A stretch of 64,000 nt of DNA from Agitococcus sp. (GCA_030646715.1 JAUSLJ010000008.1:62001-126000), one strand, 5' to 3'; counted from the stretch's first letter, positions 18,849 to 29,005 are shown. Notes: generated by a model not told the origin, from the letters alone. Translations and numbers: made by a program.

Positions 18849-18972
18849 AACAACCTCTAATTTAAAGGATTATTTAATAGGTGACATTCTTACTCTTTTT
18901 GCCTTGAATTTCTAGCCTTGAGAAAACTCATTTATCGTGTTATTAGCGCAGTTTATCCAACAACTACTATCT

Positions 18973-20202
18973 TTAGTTTTGCGCCAACAACGGTAAATCC
19001 CCTTCCAAACCCATCGCCTGTTTTTCAAAAAAGTTTTTCAACCACGAGTGACTGTTAACGAAGCCTACACCTTCATTTCGCAACATAATTAATGACGGTT
19101 GTTTGGCGGCATATAAGCGTTCTAAGCCTGTCATGCTGTGCATCATTAAAGCGTTATGGTGACGACGACGTAAACTGTATTTCTGCAAGATATGACGATG
19201 ACTAATCGGCAACCCACGCTCACGACCTAGACTGATTTCTTCGGCTAACACAGCGGCATCTAAAAAGCCTAAATTGACACCTTGCCCCGCTAAAGGATGA
19301 ATCGTATGGGCAGCATCACCAATCAATGCCAAGCCATCTAAAATATATCGCTCTGCATGACGAGCAATTAAGGGAAAAGCATGACGCTGATCACACCAAA
19401 GTACATCACCTAATTCATAGCCAAAAGCACGCGCTAAAGCCTGTTTAAAGTCTGGCTCGGAGAGTGCTAATAAGGCTTGAGCATGTTCGTTTGTGATTGA
19501 CCAAACGATGGAACAATGGTCAGGCTTAGACAACGGCAAAAACGCCAAAGGGCCTGTTTTTAGAAATACTTGGCGCGCACACGCTTCATGCGGTTTTTCT
19601 GTTTGCACCGTACAAACAATGGCTTGTTGTTGATAATCCCACGTATCCATCGCAATAGCTGTCAGTTTACGGACAGAAGACATTGCTCCATCTGCACCAA
19701 CAACTAAAGGCGTGTTGATAATTTTGCCACTCGCCAAGGTCACTCGCCAATGGTTTGGATACCGCTCTAAACCTGTAAGCTGTTCAGGTGCAAGAAATTT
19801 AACATTCTCTGCTTGTGTGGCGACCGTAGTTAATGCCCATTGCAACACGCGATTTTCGACTAAACAACCTAAATGACTTGCTGCAATATCTTCGGCACTA
19901 AACTGCAATTCAGCGCGCCCTTCTTCTTCACGCACTTGCATCGTGGTAAAGGGGCTAGATCGATGTTGAGTGACTAGTTCCCACGCCCCGACTTGTGTCA
20001 GCATGTTTTGACTAGCGCGTGTTAATGCGGACACTCTGGGTTCATAAGGCGCATCGACTTCGGGCAAAGTGACAACCGCGGGGTCAATTAAGATAATCTT
20101 TAATGGCAAATGTTTCAGTGCAGCCGCTAATAAGCTGCCCACCATGCCAGCACCAACAATAACAATATCTGCGCTTAAATCTGCGGTAAAAGATGCGTTC
20201 AT
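18973..20202 (-). CDS. ubiH: UbiH/UbiF/COQ6-type FAD-dependent hydroxylase (2-octaprenyl-6-methoxyphenol hydroxylase)
   Basis: A 409-residue flavoprotein monooxygenase of ubiquinone biosynthesis. Seen: N-terminal FAD motif IVIVGAGMVGSLLAAAL, the DG motif VVGADGAMSSVRKL, and the C-terminal LIGDAAHTIHPLAGQGVNLG that binds the FAD ribityl chain. It hydroxylates the quinone ring, most likely at C6 given the name by synteny. It follows pepP by 10 bases in the order ygfB-pepP-ubiH, the arrangement found in E. coli and Pseudomonas; ubiI, which often follows, is absent here (SutA-like and mazG come next). Confidence 0.9.
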   Translation of the reverse strand: MNASFTADLSADIVIVGAGMVGSLLAAALKHLPLKIILIDPAVVTLPEVDAPYEPRVSALTRASQNMLTQVGAWELVTQHRSSPFTTMQVREEEGRAELQFSAEDIAASHLGCLVENRVLQWALTTVATQAENVKFLAPEQLTGLERYPNHWRVTLASGKIINTPLVVGADGAMSSVRKLTAIAMDTWDYQQQAIVCTVQTEKPHEACARQVFLKTGPLAFLPLSKPDHCSIVWSITNEHAQALLALSEPDFKQALARAFGYELGDVLWCDQRHAFPLIARHAERYILDGLALIGDAAHTIHPLAGQGVNLGFLDAAVLAEEISLGRERGLPISHRHILQKYSLRRRHHNALMMHSMTGLERLYAAKQPSLIMLRNEGVGFVNSHSWLKNFFEKQAMGLEGDLPLLAQN

Positions 20203-20212
20203 AAACTATGGT

Positions 20213-21538
20213 TTAACCTCGCATCAATTGTTCAATGTCAATGACATGCTTAGGCGCGGCATCAGTCATCACTTCATGGCCTGTTTTGGTCACTAACACA
20301 TCATCTTCAATACGCACACCAATTCCACGCCATTTAGCAGCCACTTTTTCACAATCAGGCGAAATATACAAACCAGGCTCAACCGTCAGTACCATTCCCA
20401 CTTCTAACTGTCGCCATTCATCAGCCACTTTGTAATCACCCACATCGTGAACATCCATGCCTAACCAATGACCCGTACGGTGCATATAAAACTCACGATA
20501 CATACCCTGTTCAATATTGTCTGCCAATGAACCTTGTAGCAGCCCTAAATCAAGCAAACCTTGCGTTAACACTTCGACGGCGGCAGTATGTGGCTTATCC
20601 CAATGATTATCAGGATGCACTGCGTCTATTGCCGCTAATTGAGCATTTAACACCACTTCATAAATCGCCTTTTGCTCGGCAGAAAAACGACCATTGACAG
20701 GAAAAGTACGGGTGATATCCGCAGCATAGTGGTCTAACTCAGCTCCCGCGTCGATTAACACTAAGTCGCCATTTTGCATCTGCCGACGATTATCGACATA
20801 ATGCAAAATACAGGCGTTAGCACCTGAGCCAACAATCGTATTGTAGGCAGGCGCGACACAACCATTACGCATAAACTCATGAATAATTTCGGCTTCTAAT
20901 TCATACTCATACAAACCGTGTTTGGCTTTTTGCATGGCACGAATATGGGCATGGGCACTAATCGTCCCCGCTTTTCGCATGATGTTGAGTTCATCGGCAC
21001 TTTTGTACAAACGAAGCTCATGCAACAAATGATTCAACATAACAAATTCAGCTGGCGCTTTGGCACCTTGCCGTGTTTTCGCCCGTAAGCTATTGACCCA
21101 ATTCATCACCCGCGCATCAAATTCAGGCTGTGCGCCTAAATTGACATATAAACGCTTTTTGCCTTCCATCAAAACAGGAATAATTTCGTCTAATTTACTT
21201 ATGGGATAGGAGTCGTCTGCGCCAAATAACTCTATCGCCCCTTCAACACCTGCGCGATAGCCATCCCAAATTTCCCGTTCACGATCTTTTTCTCGGCAAA
21301 ATAAAATAAATTCGCCTTGAGGACGATTGGGAATGATACAAATCACCGCTTCAGGTTCAGCAAAACCCGACAAATAATAAAAATCACTGTCTTGACGATA
21401 ACGATAGTCAGCATCACGATTTCTGATGTACTGCAAGGCTGCGGGGACAATAGCGATGGAGTCTGAACCCATCCATTGCATTAACGCCATACGTCGTTGA
21501 GCAAATTGTTGTTTTGGCAGGAGTGATTGCATAATCAT
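20213..21538 (-). CDS. pepP: Xaa-Pro aminopeptidase PepP
   Basis: A 441-residue metallopeptidase that removes N-terminal residues preceding proline. It has the aminopeptidase-P N-domain (residues ~1-170, YRYRQDSDFYYLSGF) and the pita-bread catalytic domain with the dimanganese ligands: Asp in LIDAGAELDHY, Asp in AADITRTFP, His in GHWLGMDVHDVG, Glu in LTVEPGLYI and Glu in GVRIEDDVLV. Length equals E. coli PepP (441). An ATG at 21532 is an alternative start. It lies 14 bases after ygfB and 10 before ubiH, within one operon. Confidence 0.95.
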   Translation of the reverse strand: MIMQSLLPKQQFAQRRMALMQWMGSDSIAIVPAALQYIRNRDADYRYRQDSDFYYLSGFAEPEAVICIIPNRPQGEFILFCREKDREREIWDGYRAGVEGAIELFGADDSYPISKLDEIIPVLMEGKKRLYVNLGAQPEFDARVMNWVNSLRAKTRQGAKAPAEFVMLNHLLHELRLYKSADELNIMRKAGTISAHAHIRAMQKAKHGLYEYELEAEIIHEFMRNGCVAPAYNTIVGSGANACILHYVDNRRQMQNGDLVLIDAGAELDHYAADITRTFPVNGRFSAEQKAIYEVVLNAQLAAIDAVHPDNHWDKPHTAAVEVLTQGLLDLGLLQGSLADNIEQGMYREFYMHRTGHWLGMDVHDVGDYKVADEWRQLEVGMVLTVEPGLYISPDCEKVAAKWRGIGVRIEDDVLVTKTGHEVMTDAAPKHVIDIEQLMRG

Positions 21539-21552
21539 TACTCAGTCATAAC

Positions 21553-22134
21553 TTAATGTAATTGTTCGTGTTGTGGTCGATGCTCTTCCGTTGGCGACAT
21601 TTCCTCAAATAAATGAATCACTGCCAAGCGGACAAACTCGAACAACTCAACATAGGCACGTTCGTCTTCTTCGCTAGCATCATCCATTTCACCGCCGACA
21701 TTGGCGATGTTGACAAGGTCACGTAAAGTTTCTTGGATGTCGCCTTCTTGCAAGCGTTTATCATCACCCCGCACGGCCAAACCGAAGGTTGCTAACACCC
21801 CTTGACACCAATCTGCTAACGCTAACACACGTTCAGGTAAATTTTCGTCATCCGAAGGCAATAAAGGGGTAAAAATAAGTTCAGAAGCCCCTAAAGCGTC
21901 TAGCGTTGCCAGTTGCATCTGCCATAAACTAGCGATGAGGGCATCATCAAACGCTTGATTAGTCTCAGTATGAGCTTCCAAGACTTTAATGAGCTGCTGT
22001 CGATTCAGGCGCACACCACCTGCCAACAAACCTGTGACCAAACCATGCATTTCGCTGGCAGAACAGTTCAGTTGCAAATCTTGTAACAATTGTTTTAGCT
22101 CAGAATGGCTAGGAACAGTGGCAATGGGGTGCAT
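21553..22134 (-). CDS. ygfB: UPF0149 family protein YgfB
   Basis: A 193-residue cytoplasmic helical protein of the UPF0149 family. Typical segments: LNCSASEMHGLVTGLLAGG, WCQGVLATFGLA and DLVNIANVGGEMDDASEEDERAYVELFEFVRLAVIHLFEE. Function is not established in general. It is the first gene of the ygfB-pepP-ubiH operon and is transcribed divergently from the ZapB-like/zapA genes with an 81-base shared promoter region. A second, more distant UPF0149 paralogue is at 37401-37952. Confidence 0.9.
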   Translation of the reverse strand: MHPIATVPSHSELKQLLQDLQLNCSASEMHGLVTGLLAGGVRLNRQQLIKVLEAHTETNQAFDDALIASLWQMQLATLDALGASELIFTPLLPSDDENLPERVLALADWCQGVLATFGLAVRGDDKRLQEGDIQETLRDLVNIANVGGEMDDASEEDERAYVELFEFVRLAVIHLFEEMSPTEEHRPQHEQLH

Positions 22135-22150
22135 AATAAAAAATCTCTGA

Positions 22151-22180
22151 TTGACCTAGGTTGATAATAAAATCTATATT
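22151..22180 (+). promoter_or_regulatory. Sigma-70-like promoter for the zapB-like/zapA genes
   Basis: TTGACC at 22151-22156 and TATATT at 22175-22180, separated by 18 bases, 36 bases before the start codon at 22216. Confidence 0.55.
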
Positions 22181-22215
22181 AGCCGCCAAATTCCTGTAGC
22201 GCGACCAAAAAAATC

Positions 22216-22497
22216 ATGGAACAAGAAATCCGAACCTTAAATGCGCGTATTGATAGCCTTATTCATAAGGCACAAGCACTCAGTACCGAAAACCACAACC
22301 TCAAAAATTCTGGCAGTGAGGCTTCAAGCCTTCGCGCCAAAATTGAGACATTAACCGCCGAAAATAATGCTCTACGTGCCAAAGAAACTGCTCTTTTGGC
22401 CGAGCGCGACGATTTGTCACGTAAGAATGACCTTGCTCGTGCCCGTGTTGAAGCTATTATTCTACGCTTAAAAGCGTTAGAGACACCTGAATCCTAA
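22216..22497 (+). CDS. ZapB-like coiled-coil protein (TIGR02449 family)
   Basis: A 93-residue coiled-coil protein: MEQEIRTLNARIDSLIHKA followed by heptads through SLRAKIETLTAENNALRAKE and ending VEAIILRLKALETPES. TIGR02449-type proteins precede zapA in many gammaproteobacteria and resemble ZapB in size and coil character, so a role in Z-ring organisation is plausible but inferred from context. It ends 10 bases before zapA. Confidence 0.82.
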   Translation: MEQEIRTLNARIDSLIHKAQALSTENHNLKNSGSEASSLRAKIETLTAENNALRAKETALLAERDDLSRKNDLARARVEAIILRLKALETPES

Positions 22498-22507
22498 GAG
22501 AAAAATC

Positions 22508-22822
22508 ATGTCTGTAGAAACCATAGCGGTTGAATTAGTCATTTTTGAGAAAAGCTATCGTATTCACGCGCCTGCTAACGAACAAGAAACCCTAAAACAA
22601 GCAGCGCGTTATTTAGATGGCCAAATGAAAGAAATTCGTCACGCCAGTAAAACGATGGAAAGTGAACGTGTTGCTGTGATGGCAGCGTTAAACATCTGTC
22701 ATGAACTGTTCCAAAAAAATCAACTTGCTGAAGAAAACAAACGCCAAGTTGAAGACAGTAAAAAAATCGGCCAAGCCTTGCAAATTTTAACCAGTAAAAT
22801 TGATAAAGCCTTAGCTAATTAA
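22508..22822 (+). CDS. zapA: Cell division protein ZapA
   Basis: A 104-residue FtsZ-binding protein that cross-links protofilaments in the Z ring. Seen: VELVIFEKSYRIHAPANEQETLKQAARYLDGQMKEIR, the conserved globular head, and a C-terminal coiled coil from residue ~60 (NICHELFQKNQ...LTSKIDKAL). Position directly before 6S RNA and fau is the conserved gammaproteobacterial order. Start ATG 22508 has a GAGAAAAATC lead. Confidence 0.94.
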   Translation: MSVETIAVELVIFEKSYRIHAPANEQETLKQAARYLDGQMKEIRHASKTMESERVAVMAALNICHELFQKNQLAEENKRQVEDSKKIGQALQILTSKIDKALAN

Positions 22823-22838
22823 AATTGCGTTTGGGGGA

Positions 22839-22866
22839 TTGCATCTTACTCTTGGTGCGATATACT
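22839..22866 (+). promoter_or_regulatory. 6S RNA promoter
   Basis: TTGCAT (22839-22844) and TATACT (22861-22866) with a 16-base spacer, placing +1 at about 22871-22873, exactly where the 6S RNA consensus begins. Confidence 0.75.
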
Positions 22867-22870
22867 GAAG

Positions 22871-23065
22871 ATATCTCTAGGATGTTCGCCAATCTATCGC
22901 GTCCCCTGAGCCGATAATTTTTCTTTAGGAAATAATGTTGTGTGGTAGTGTGCAGGTCTGCCTAGTCGAAAGACTTTGTACAGAAAGCCTTATACTACAT
23001 ACTTATTTCCACCTTGAACCTCTGGGTTCAAGGGTCTAGATGGATAGCGGCATTCTGGAGTATCT
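22871..23065 (+). ncRNA. ssrS: 6S RNA
   Basis: A ~195-nt RNA that binds sigma-70 RNA polymerase and mimics an open promoter. Recognised by near-identity to E. coli 6S at its signature places: ATCTCT..GATGTTCGC at the 5' arm, GTCCCCTGAGCCGATA, AGAAGCCTTA-like AGAAAGCCTTATAC, and CACCTTGAACC...GGGTTCAAGGG, closing with GCGGCATTCTGGAGTATCT. The two ends pair to give the long rod with a central bubble. It lies between zapA and fau, its conserved location. The 3' end is approximate to within a few bases. Confidence 0.95.
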
Positions 23066-23091
23066 TCACCCTTCTTCCCTTCTGTTTTTTA

Positions 23092-23679
23092 ATGTTAATC
23101 AATCAGAATACTTCGCCAAAAACACTGCGTAAAACCTTACGCCAAGTCCGTCGTTCACTCAGTACTTACCAACAGCAACTAGCCGCCAAACGCCTTGTCT
23201 ATCGACTCGCCAAAACAACTGCCTTTAAAAATGCTAAAAAAATCGGCTTATATCAAGCCAGTGATGGTGAAATCAATCCTAAATATTTATTAAAACTGGC
23301 TCATGCACAGGGTAAATCCTGTTATTTACCTGTATTGCGCCGATTTCCAAAATTTGAACTGGGTTTTATTAAAGTATCACCTTCTAGTCGATTACATCGA
23401 CATCGCTTTGGCATGAAAGAGCCAAAATATGGTCGAAAACTGTTTATTTATCAGCTTGATATGGTATGTATGCCTTTGGTGGGTTTTGATAGTCAATGTC
23501 ATCGTTTAGGCATGGGCGGTGGTTTTTATGATCGCAGTTTAGCTCGCCACAAAAACCCCAAATTGATAAAGTTAGGACTAGCACACGATTGCCAACAAGT
23601 AGATGTTTTAGTCAATCAGCATTGGGATGTGTCTTTAGATGGCGTAATAACGCCAACTCATTATTGGCAAGCACCATAA
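23092..23679 (+). CDS. fau: 5-formyltetrahydrofolate cyclo-ligase
   Basis: A 195-residue enzyme converting 5-formyl-THF to 5,10-methenyl-THF with ATP. Seen: SPKTLRKTLRQVRRSLS at the N-terminus, GLYQASDGEINPKYLL and the diagnostic LGMGGGFYDRSLAR. The frame is open from ATG 23014, but those 26 codons lie inside the 6S RNA and spell an unrelated leader; ATG 23092 gives the family length. As in E. coli, it probably shares a transcript with 6S RNA, which is processed out. No strong ribosome-binding site precedes the ATG (CTTCTGTTTTTTA), suggesting weak translation. Confidence 0.9.
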   Translation: MLINQNTSPKTLRKTLRQVRRSLSTYQQQLAAKRLVYRLAKTTAFKNAKKIGLYQASDGEINPKYLLKLAHAQGKSCYLPVLRRFPKFELGFIKVSPSSRLHRHRFGMKEPKYGRKLFIYQLDMVCMPLVGFDSQCHRLGMGGGFYDRSLARHKNPKLIKLGLAHDCQQVDVLVNQHWDVSLDGVITPTHYWQAP

Positions 23680-23686
23680 ATACTAA

Positions 23687-24340
23687 CTAGCGTAAGCTGA
23701 TAATTGACCATGCATGGTGTTCAGCATATAGACGCAATTTGTCGTCTGGGTCAACCGCTATAGGTTTATCGACCGTTTTTAGCAACGGCAAATCATTATG
23801 TGAATCCGAATAAAAAGTTGTTTCACTAAAACTCATGTTTTGCTGTGCTAACCAAGCGCGAAAACGAGTAATTTTTCCTTCTTGATAACACGGCACACCG
23901 AGCACTTTACCCGTATAACGCCCCGCGACCAACTCAGGCTCAGTCGCTAATAACTCAGGAATAGCAAAGGCTTTGGCGATGGGCTCAGTAATAAAACGGT
24001 TAGTGGCGGTAATAATTAATAGACGATCACCCGCTTGATGATGTTGGGCAATTAATGCTTTTGCTTTTGGCAACATAATAGGTTTAATGATTTCATTCAT
24101 AAACTCATGATGCAATGTCTGTAGGGTTTGAAGGTCGTGTTGTGCGAGAAAACTAAAGACAAATTCACTATAAGCAATAATATCTAAGGAACCTGCACAA
24201 TAATCGGCATAAAACTGATCATTTGTTGTTTGATACCATTGTTTATCAACCACACCACGAGCCACTAAAAACTCACCCCATGCGTGGTCTGAATCACCTG
24301 CAATTAAGGTATTATCTAAATCAAAAATTGCTAATTTCAT
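23687..24340 (-). CDS. HAD-IB family phosphatase
   Basis: A 217-residue haloacid dehalogenase-superfamily phosphatase of the IB (SerB-like) subfamily. Motif I LAIFDLDNTLIAGDSDHAW supplies the nucleophile Asp and the acid Asp, motif II is LLIITATNR, the basic residue is in the KITRFRAWL region, and motif IV is TTFYSDSHNDLPLL. The cap between residues ~20 and 80 is helical. Substrate unknown; relatives include phosphoserine phosphatase and CicA. It is convergent with fau (7-base gap) and 21 bases downstream of the L,D-transpeptidase gene. Confidence 0.88.
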   Translation of the reverse strand: MKLAIFDLDNTLIAGDSDHAWGEFLVARGVVDKQWYQTTNDQFYADYCAGSLDIIAYSEFVFSFLAQHDLQTLQTLHHEFMNEIIKPIMLPKAKALIAQHHQAGDRLLIITATNRFITEPIAKAFAIPELLATEPELVAGRYTGKVLGVPCYQEGKITRFRAWLAQQNMSFSETTFYSDSHNDLPLLKTVDKPIAVDPDDKLRLYAEHHAWSIISLR

Positions 24341-24361
24341 CTTGTTAAATATCTCTAAAAC

Positions 24362-24838
24362 TCATTCGTGAATATATACCGACGCATAAAGAGGCGTAAG
24401 AGTAAATAACTCGGCTAAATCGCTATTACGCATCCGAATACAACCATGTGAGGCTGGAATCCCCATCGGCTCGCTATCAGGCGTGCCATGAATATAAATA
24501 TACCGGCGCATAGTGTCGCAGTTGCCGCCACGATTTTTTCCTACTTCACAGCCTGACAGCCATAATATCCGCGTTAATATCCAATCGCGATTGGGACTTT
24601 GCTCTGCTAATTCTGCGGAATAGATTTCACCTGTTGGCCTACGCGCTTTAAAAACGGTATTAATCGGTAAATTTGCACCAATTTTAGCGCGAACAATATG
24701 GTGACCTCTAGGTGTTTGCTCACTACCCTGCTGCTCACCAACCCCTTTTTTAGCCGATGAAATGGAATATTGACGTATTACTCGCTCATTAAACTTTAAT
24801 GTTAATTGTTGCAAAGCAATATTGATAATAATTTGCAT
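24362..24838 (-). CDS. L,D-transpeptidase (YkuD domain) without signal peptide
   Basis: A 158-residue YkuD-fold protein. The catalytic signature is complete: His in IYIHGTPDSEPMG and the SHGCIRM motif with nucleophile Cys and Arg. Such enzymes make or exchange meso-DAP cross-links in peptidoglycan in the periplasm, yet this one begins MQIIINIALQQLTLKFNERVI with no hydrophobic export signal; relatives of the same short type are also signal-less. Its start codon overlaps the stop of the LOG-family gene (TAATG), so the two are co-translated. The motif is certain, the site of action unclear. Confidence 0.88.
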   Translation of the reverse strand: MQIIINIALQQLTLKFNERVIRQYSISSAKKGVGEQQGSEQTPRGHHIVRAKIGANLPINTVFKARRPTGEIYSAELAEQSPNRDWILTRILWLSGCEVGKNRGGNCDTMRRYIYIHGTPDSEPMGIPASHGCIRMRNSDLAELFTLTPLYASVYIHE

Positions 24839-25494
24839 TACGAGTCTGCTTGATTAGCCACATGTTTTCGATAGTGCTCAATAATAATATGAGCTGCTTC
24901 ATCGACACTATCGACTAAGGTAATTAATTTTAAATCTAGGTGATTAATACAGCCATTGGCCAAGACTACTTCTTCCATCCACGTCAATAAACCCTGCCAA
25001 TAAGATTTACCAATTAACACCACAGGAAAAGGTTCACTTTTTTCTGTTTGAATGAGGGTTACTGCTTCAAACATTTCGTCTAAAGTGCCAAAACCACCCG
25101 GGAAAATAGCAAAGGCAATTGCATGTTTAAAAAACATAAATTTACGGACAAAAAAATAACGAAAACTCAAGTTAATATCTTGATATTTATTCGGTTTTTG
25201 TTCGTGAGGCAGGGTAATATTTAAACCAATAGACAAGCTACCATTTTGAAAAGCTCCTTTATTTGCCGCTTCCATGATACCTGGCCCACCGCCAGTAATG
25301 ACCGATAATCCAGCTTGTGACAATAATCGGCCTAGCGTTTCTGCTTGCGCATAATAAGGACTGGTTTCAAGTAATCTGGCACTACCAAAAATATTAACCG
25401 CATGTTGGATTTTAACTAAGTGCTCAATACCATCGACAATTTCTGATTGAATTCTTAACACGCGCCATGCTTCTGGCATCTTTTTATCAAACAT
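24838..25494 (-). CDS. LOG-family / TIGR00730 Rossmann-fold nucleosidase-like protein
   Basis: A 218-residue protein with both hallmark loops of the lysine-decarboxylase-like LOG family: VITGGGPGIMEAANKGA and FPGGFGTLDEMFEAVT (PGGxGTxxE). Relatives are nucleotide monophosphate nucleosidases, such as cytokinin-activating LOG and E. coli PpnN; none is a true lysine decarboxylase. I place the start at ATG 25494 (MFDKKMPEAWRVLR), with GGGAAG 7 bases upstream, rather than the TTG at 25509. It is translationally coupled to the downstream L,D-transpeptidase. Confidence 0.88.
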   Translation of the reverse strand: MFDKKMPEAWRVLRIQSEIVDGIEHLVKIQHAVNIFGSARLLETSPYYAQAETLGRLLSQAGLSVITGGGPGIMEAANKGAFQNGSLSIGLNITLPHEQKPNKYQDINLSFRYFFVRKFMFFKHAIAFAIFPGGFGTLDEMFEAVTLIQTEKSEPFPVVLIGKSYWQGLLTWMEEVVLANGCINHLDLKLITLVDSVDEAAHIIIEHYRKHVANQADS

Positions 25495-25580
25495 ACAAAA
25501 ACTTCCCAATAACTAACAAAACAGTACTTATTTATATCTGATTAATTTAATTTAAGCTAATTTATGATTAATAATCATTA

Positions 25581-25613
25581 AAAAAGCCCCATTGCAAAAC
25601 AATGAGGCTTTTA
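25581..25613 (-). terminator. Intrinsic terminator of purA
   Basis: On the minus strand AAAAGCCTCATTG / CAATGGGGCTTTT forms a 13-bp stem with one mismatch and a TTTTG loop, followed by a T-run; it begins 18 bases after the purA stop. Confidence 0.82.
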
Positions 25614-25630
25614 AGTACTTTAACTAAGGT

Positions 25631-26986
<1,356 letters not shown>

Positions 26987-27047
26987 TTAACCCGATAATA
27001 AGAAATCCTAGACCAGACCTATCGCTGCGATATGATCCCACTTAAAT

Positions 27048-28211
27048 CTATGCTAACTGCCAACCTTGTTGACCTAATACTAATTGCTGCTGACAACCAA
27101 AATCTGCCATCGTACTGGCATCACCTGCCAAACCTTGAATGACTGTCCGTCCTTCGGCGCGTAATTGAGCAACGACTTGTGACAATGCTGTATCAGAATC
27201 AGCTGGCGCGAAAATTTTGCTATTGCTTGCTTGATGCTGAAAAAAAACCAACAGTGATTTTAAATCCGCACTAAACCCTGTTGCGGGACGCGCACGGCCG
27301 AAGGCTTCGCCAATATGATCATATCGTCCACCTTTAGCGAGTTCGCTGGCGGAGTTTGGCGTGTAGGCGGCAAACACTAAACCTGTATGATAGTGATAGC
27401 CACGTAGCTCACTTAAATCTACCGATACGCTGACCTGCGGATGAGAAGTGTGTAAAGCTTGCGCGACTTGCTTTAAATCATTTAATGCTGTCTGCACCGA
27501 AGATGGCGCATCATTCAATAAAGTCTCAGCTTGCGCCAAAACGCTCATTTGGCCTGACAATTGCCCCAAGGCGGCAAACCAGTCGGAGTGTGGCAATTCG
27601 GGTAATAAATTATTGAGTTCTGGAATACTTTTGCGCTGATAAATATCAAATAATTGCGCTTCTAGTTCTGCGGATAAATTTGCTGCTTTTGCCAACTCAC
27701 GGAACACAGTGACATGGCCTAAATCTAAGTGCACATTGCTTGCGCCCGCTTCCGACAGTGTCGTTAACATTAAACGAATGACTTCGATGTCGGCAGCAAC
27801 TCCTTGATAACCATAAATTTCTGCACCAATTTGTATTGGAGTGCGGCCAGTGCTTAAACCTTGAGGCAAGGTATTTAACACCGTGCCGCTATAGCAATAA
27901 CGGGCAGTATGTTCACGAGGGAGACAATGGGCATCTAAGCGCGCCACCTGCGGTGTTAGATCAGCACGAACGCCCATTAAACGACCCGTTAATTGGTCGG
28001 TAATTTTGAAGGTCATCAGGTCTAAATCACGGCTAGAACCCGTCAGCAGAGATTCAATGTACTCGACTAAAGGCGTAAAAACTAATTCATAGCCCCATGC
28101 TGCAAACATATCGAGTAAGCGACGGCGTAATGCTTCTAGTCGAATGGCATCTTGTGGCAACACGTCTTGAACGCCATCAGGCAATAACCACGTTTCGGCA
28201 CGCACAACCAT
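27048..28211 (-). CDS. hisZ: ATP phosphoribosyltransferase regulatory subunit HisZ
   Basis: A 387-residue class II aminoacyl-tRNA synthetase-like paralogue of HisRS that partners a short-form HisG in the first step of histidine synthesis. Seen: WLLPDGVQDVLPQDA, FTPLVEYIESLL, MTFKITDQLTGRLMGVRADLTPQVAR, RYCYSGTVL, and a C-terminal GGRYDHIGEAFGRARPATGFSADL. The tRNA-binding C-domain of HisRS is absent, as expected. The frame is open to a GTG at 28265, but that codon sits in the lrgAB terminator hairpin; ATG 28211 matches the family start and has AGGG upstream. Its presence implies hisG of the short type elsewhere. Confidence 0.93.
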   Translation of the reverse strand: MVVRAETWLLPDGVQDVLPQDAIRLEALRRRLLDMFAAWGYELVFTPLVEYIESLLTGSSRDLDLMTFKITDQLTGRLMGVRADLTPQVARLDAHCLPREHTARYCYSGTVLNTLPQGLSTGRTPIQIGAEIYGYQGVAADIEVIRLMLTTLSEAGASNVHLDLGHVTVFRELAKAANLSAELEAQLFDIYQRKSIPELNNLLPELPHSDWFAALGQLSGQMSVLAQAETLLNDAPSSVQTALNDLKQVAQALHTSHPQVSVSVDLSELRGYHYHTGLVFAAYTPNSASELAKGGRYDHIGEAFGRARPATGFSADLKSLLVFFQHQASNSKIFAPADSDTALSQVVAQLRAEGRTVIQGLAGDASTMADFGCQQQLVLGQQGWQLA

Positions 28212-28265
28212 GCTTGAATTCACCCTATATTGAACTAATTGCTTGAGTTCTAAGTAGATAGACAC

Positions 28266-28289
28266 AAAAAAACCGAGTGAAAACTCGGC
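28266..28289 (-). terminator. Intrinsic terminator of lrgAB
   Basis: Minus strand: stem ACTCGG mirrored by CCGAGT with a TTTC loop, then a seven-T run; located 24 bases after the lrgB stop. Confidence 0.75.
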
Positions 28290-28312
28290 TAGTTAATTGT
28301 AGCACTATCCCT

Positions 28313-29005
28313 CTAAGATAACCACCAACGAATCACTGTCGGTAGCCATAAAGCGGTCAACAAACCATTTAAACTCATGCCCAGCGCAGCAAATGCACCT
28401 GCGGTCGGACTTATTTGTAAAGCGCGTGCCGTTCCTACGCCGTGCGCCGCCAGTCCTAAAGCAAATCCTTTGGCGATATCGTTACGGACAAACTTTAATA
28501 AAGGTTCAGCGGCAATCGCGCCAATTAAACCAGAAATAATCACAATCGCCGAAGCCAATGCTAAAGGCGCATGAATTTTTTCGGCAATACCTAAAGCCAT
28601 CGGTGTTGTCACTGCTCGCGTGGCAAAAGCCAAAATGCTACTGGGTGATAATTGCGCCATCGACGCAAGGGCTAAAGCAACACCTGCGCCCAATAAAGAA
28701 CCCACTATCAAAGTAATGGATAATGGAATTGCTGCCGTTTTCATTCGTGGTAAGGATTGATACAAAGGAACAGCCAAAGCAATCGTTGATGTGCCTAATA
28801 AAAAATGAATAAATGAGTTGGCTTGAAAATAGGTTTGATAATCGACTTTACCAACGACAACAACCGTAATCAAAATAATTAAAGACCATAACAATGGCGG
28901 CATTAATATCGGCTCACCTAAACGTCGATGTAACCAAAATCCTGCTTGATAAGCTACCAGCGTTAAGGTCATCCACAATACAGGTGAGTGCATTAATTTA
29001 TCCAT
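28313..29005 (-). CDS. lrgB: LrgB/CidB family membrane protein
   Basis: A 230-residue inner-membrane protein with about seven hydrophobic helices. Family segments: GSLLGAGVALALASMAQLSPSS, ATRAVTTPMALGIAEKIHA, and LAAHGVGTARALQIS near the C-terminus. LrgB/CidB work with LrgA/CidA; recent work in several bacteria ties them to pyruvate or glycolate transport as well as to cell-lysis control. ATG 29005 begins 2 bases after the lrgA stop; a GTG at 29014 would overlap it. Confidence 0.92.
   Translation of the reverse strand: MDKLMHSPVLWMTLTLVAYQAGFWLHRRLGEPILMPPLLWSLIILITVVVVGKVDYQTYFQANSFIHFLLGTSTIALAVPLYQSLPRMKTAAIPLSITLIVGSLLGAGVALALASMAQLSPSSILAFATRAVTTPMALGIAEKIHAPLALASAIVIISGLIGAIAAEPLLKFVRNDIAKGFALGLAAHGVGTARALQISPTAGAFAALGMSLNGLLTALWLPTVIRWWLS

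Noticed and set aside
23014..23091. N-terminal extension of Fau starting ATG 23014
   Set aside because: It lies inside 6S RNA and has no similarity to the family N-terminus.
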